Below, in pieces: positions 13,059 through 13,304 of a DNA stretch of 13,304 nucleotides. The stretch is from Acidobacteriota bacterium (GTDB lineage: Bacteria; Acidobacteriota; Terriglobia; Terriglobales; Acidobacteriaceae): assembly GCA_028873155.1 (NCBI GenBank), contig JAGWML010000059.1, forward strand, positions 1 through 13,304. Direction: 5' to 3'. The number at the start of each line of letters is the position of its first letter. Position 1 is the stretch's first letter. Both the position numbers and the translations under genes were made by a program. The notes under the pieces are model-generated. The model was not told the origin of the DNA and did no database searches. It saw only the letters and a program-made list of their open reading frames with translations.

Positions 13059-13304
13059 GTGGCTCTGACAATTGCTTCCCGTGAGTTGGACGGCGTAACA
13101 GTTCTCGATCTTAGCGGGCGGATTACCTTGGGCGAAGGCAGCGTTCAGCTTCGCGAAGCGATTCGCGACCTGATCAGTAAAGGCATGAAGAGCATCCTGC
13201 TCAATATGGGCGATGTGAATTACATCGACAGTTCGGGTCTGGGCGAGCTGGTGAGCGCCTATACCACGGCGAAAAACCAGGGCGCATCCCTCAAGCTTCT
13301 CAGC
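13059..13304 (+). CDS. STAS-domain anti-sigma factor antagonist (RsbV/SpoIIAA-like), partial at right edge
   Basis: Eighty-two residues are visible before the window ends; the family is usually 100-120 residues, so about a quarter is missing. The start is GTG 13059 with GGAGG (13047-13051) seven bases upstream; the nearby ATG 13042 is out of frame. The domain shows VTVLDLSGRITLGEG (13-27), SILLNMGDVNYIDSSGLGEL (45-64) and the start of the next strand ASLKLLS. The Asp57-Ser58-Ser59-Gly60 block is the phosphorylation loop; in SpoIIAA the second Ser is the acceptor. In partner switching, the unphosphorylated form binds the RsbW-type kinase and frees its sigma factor. It probably pairs with the adjacent kinase gene. 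TATAAA at 13024-13029 could be a -10 of its own promoter, but no -35 is clear. Confidence 0.93.
   Translation, partial: MALTIASRELDGVTVLDLSGRITLGEGSVQLREAIRDLISKGMKSILLNMGDVNYIDSSGLGELVSAYTTAKNQGASLKLLS

Noticed and set aside
1..13304. CRISPR arrays, insertion sequences, tRNA or rRNA genes
   Set aside because: I saw no regularly spaced repeats, no transposase or integrase motifs, and no cloverleaf or rRNA-like stretches on either strand.

Overview
The window looks like a chromosomal segment of a GC-rich Gram-negative bacterium. An Omp85-family outer-membrane protein shows there is an outer membrane. The gene mix (ECF sigma factor with a soluble zinc-finger anti-sigma, a CcdC-like membrane protein inside a riboflavin/ftsY cluster, a membrane-free PRC/MgtE/CBS protein, RsbW/RsbV-type regulators) would fit an Acidobacteriota (Terriglobia) genome. 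That assignment is an inference from gene content and protein style, not a proof. I see no tRNA, rRNA, CRISPR array, transposase, integrase or prophage gene. Coding density is high, and the longest stretch without a gene is about 221 bases.

Layout. (1) Bases 1-3122, minus strand: a very large Omp85/BamA-like protein, open at the left edge and lacking only its extreme C-terminus. It carries seven POTRA-like modules and a barrel with the RGF motif. (2) Bases 3344-4275, plus strand and divergent from it: an ECF sigma factor overlapping by ATGA with a small zinc-finger anti-sigma candidate. (3) Bases 4322-7811, minus strand: a likely operon in the order ftsY, ribD, CcdC-like membrane protein, ribE (riboflavin synthase). 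(4) Bases 7972-9473, plus strand: a cytoplasmic six-Asp-box (BNR) beta-propeller protein overlapping by ATGA with a MoaD/ThiS-like beta-grasp protein that ends in Gly-Gly. (5) Bases 9481-10959, minus strand: a long nitronate-monooxygenase-family flavoprotein. (6) Bases 11069-12325, minus strand: a PRC-barrel/MgtE-N/CBS protein with no transmembrane channel. (7) Bases 12508-13304, plus strand: an RsbW-like kinase/anti-sigma followed by an RsbV-like STAS protein cut by the right edge.

How the parts may work together. The sigma/anti-sigma pair is placed to regulate itself and perhaps the divergent Omp85 gene, which would resemble an envelope-stress circuit. The ftsY-rib cluster joins membrane-protein targeting to two steps of riboflavin synthesis. 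The RsbW/STAS pair is the core of a partner-switching module. The least explained unit is the propeller plus MoaD-like pair: translational overlap and an intact C-terminal Gly-Gly suggest a shared task, but no E1-like activating enzyme or known target enzyme lies beside it. It is the best candidate here for undescribed biology.
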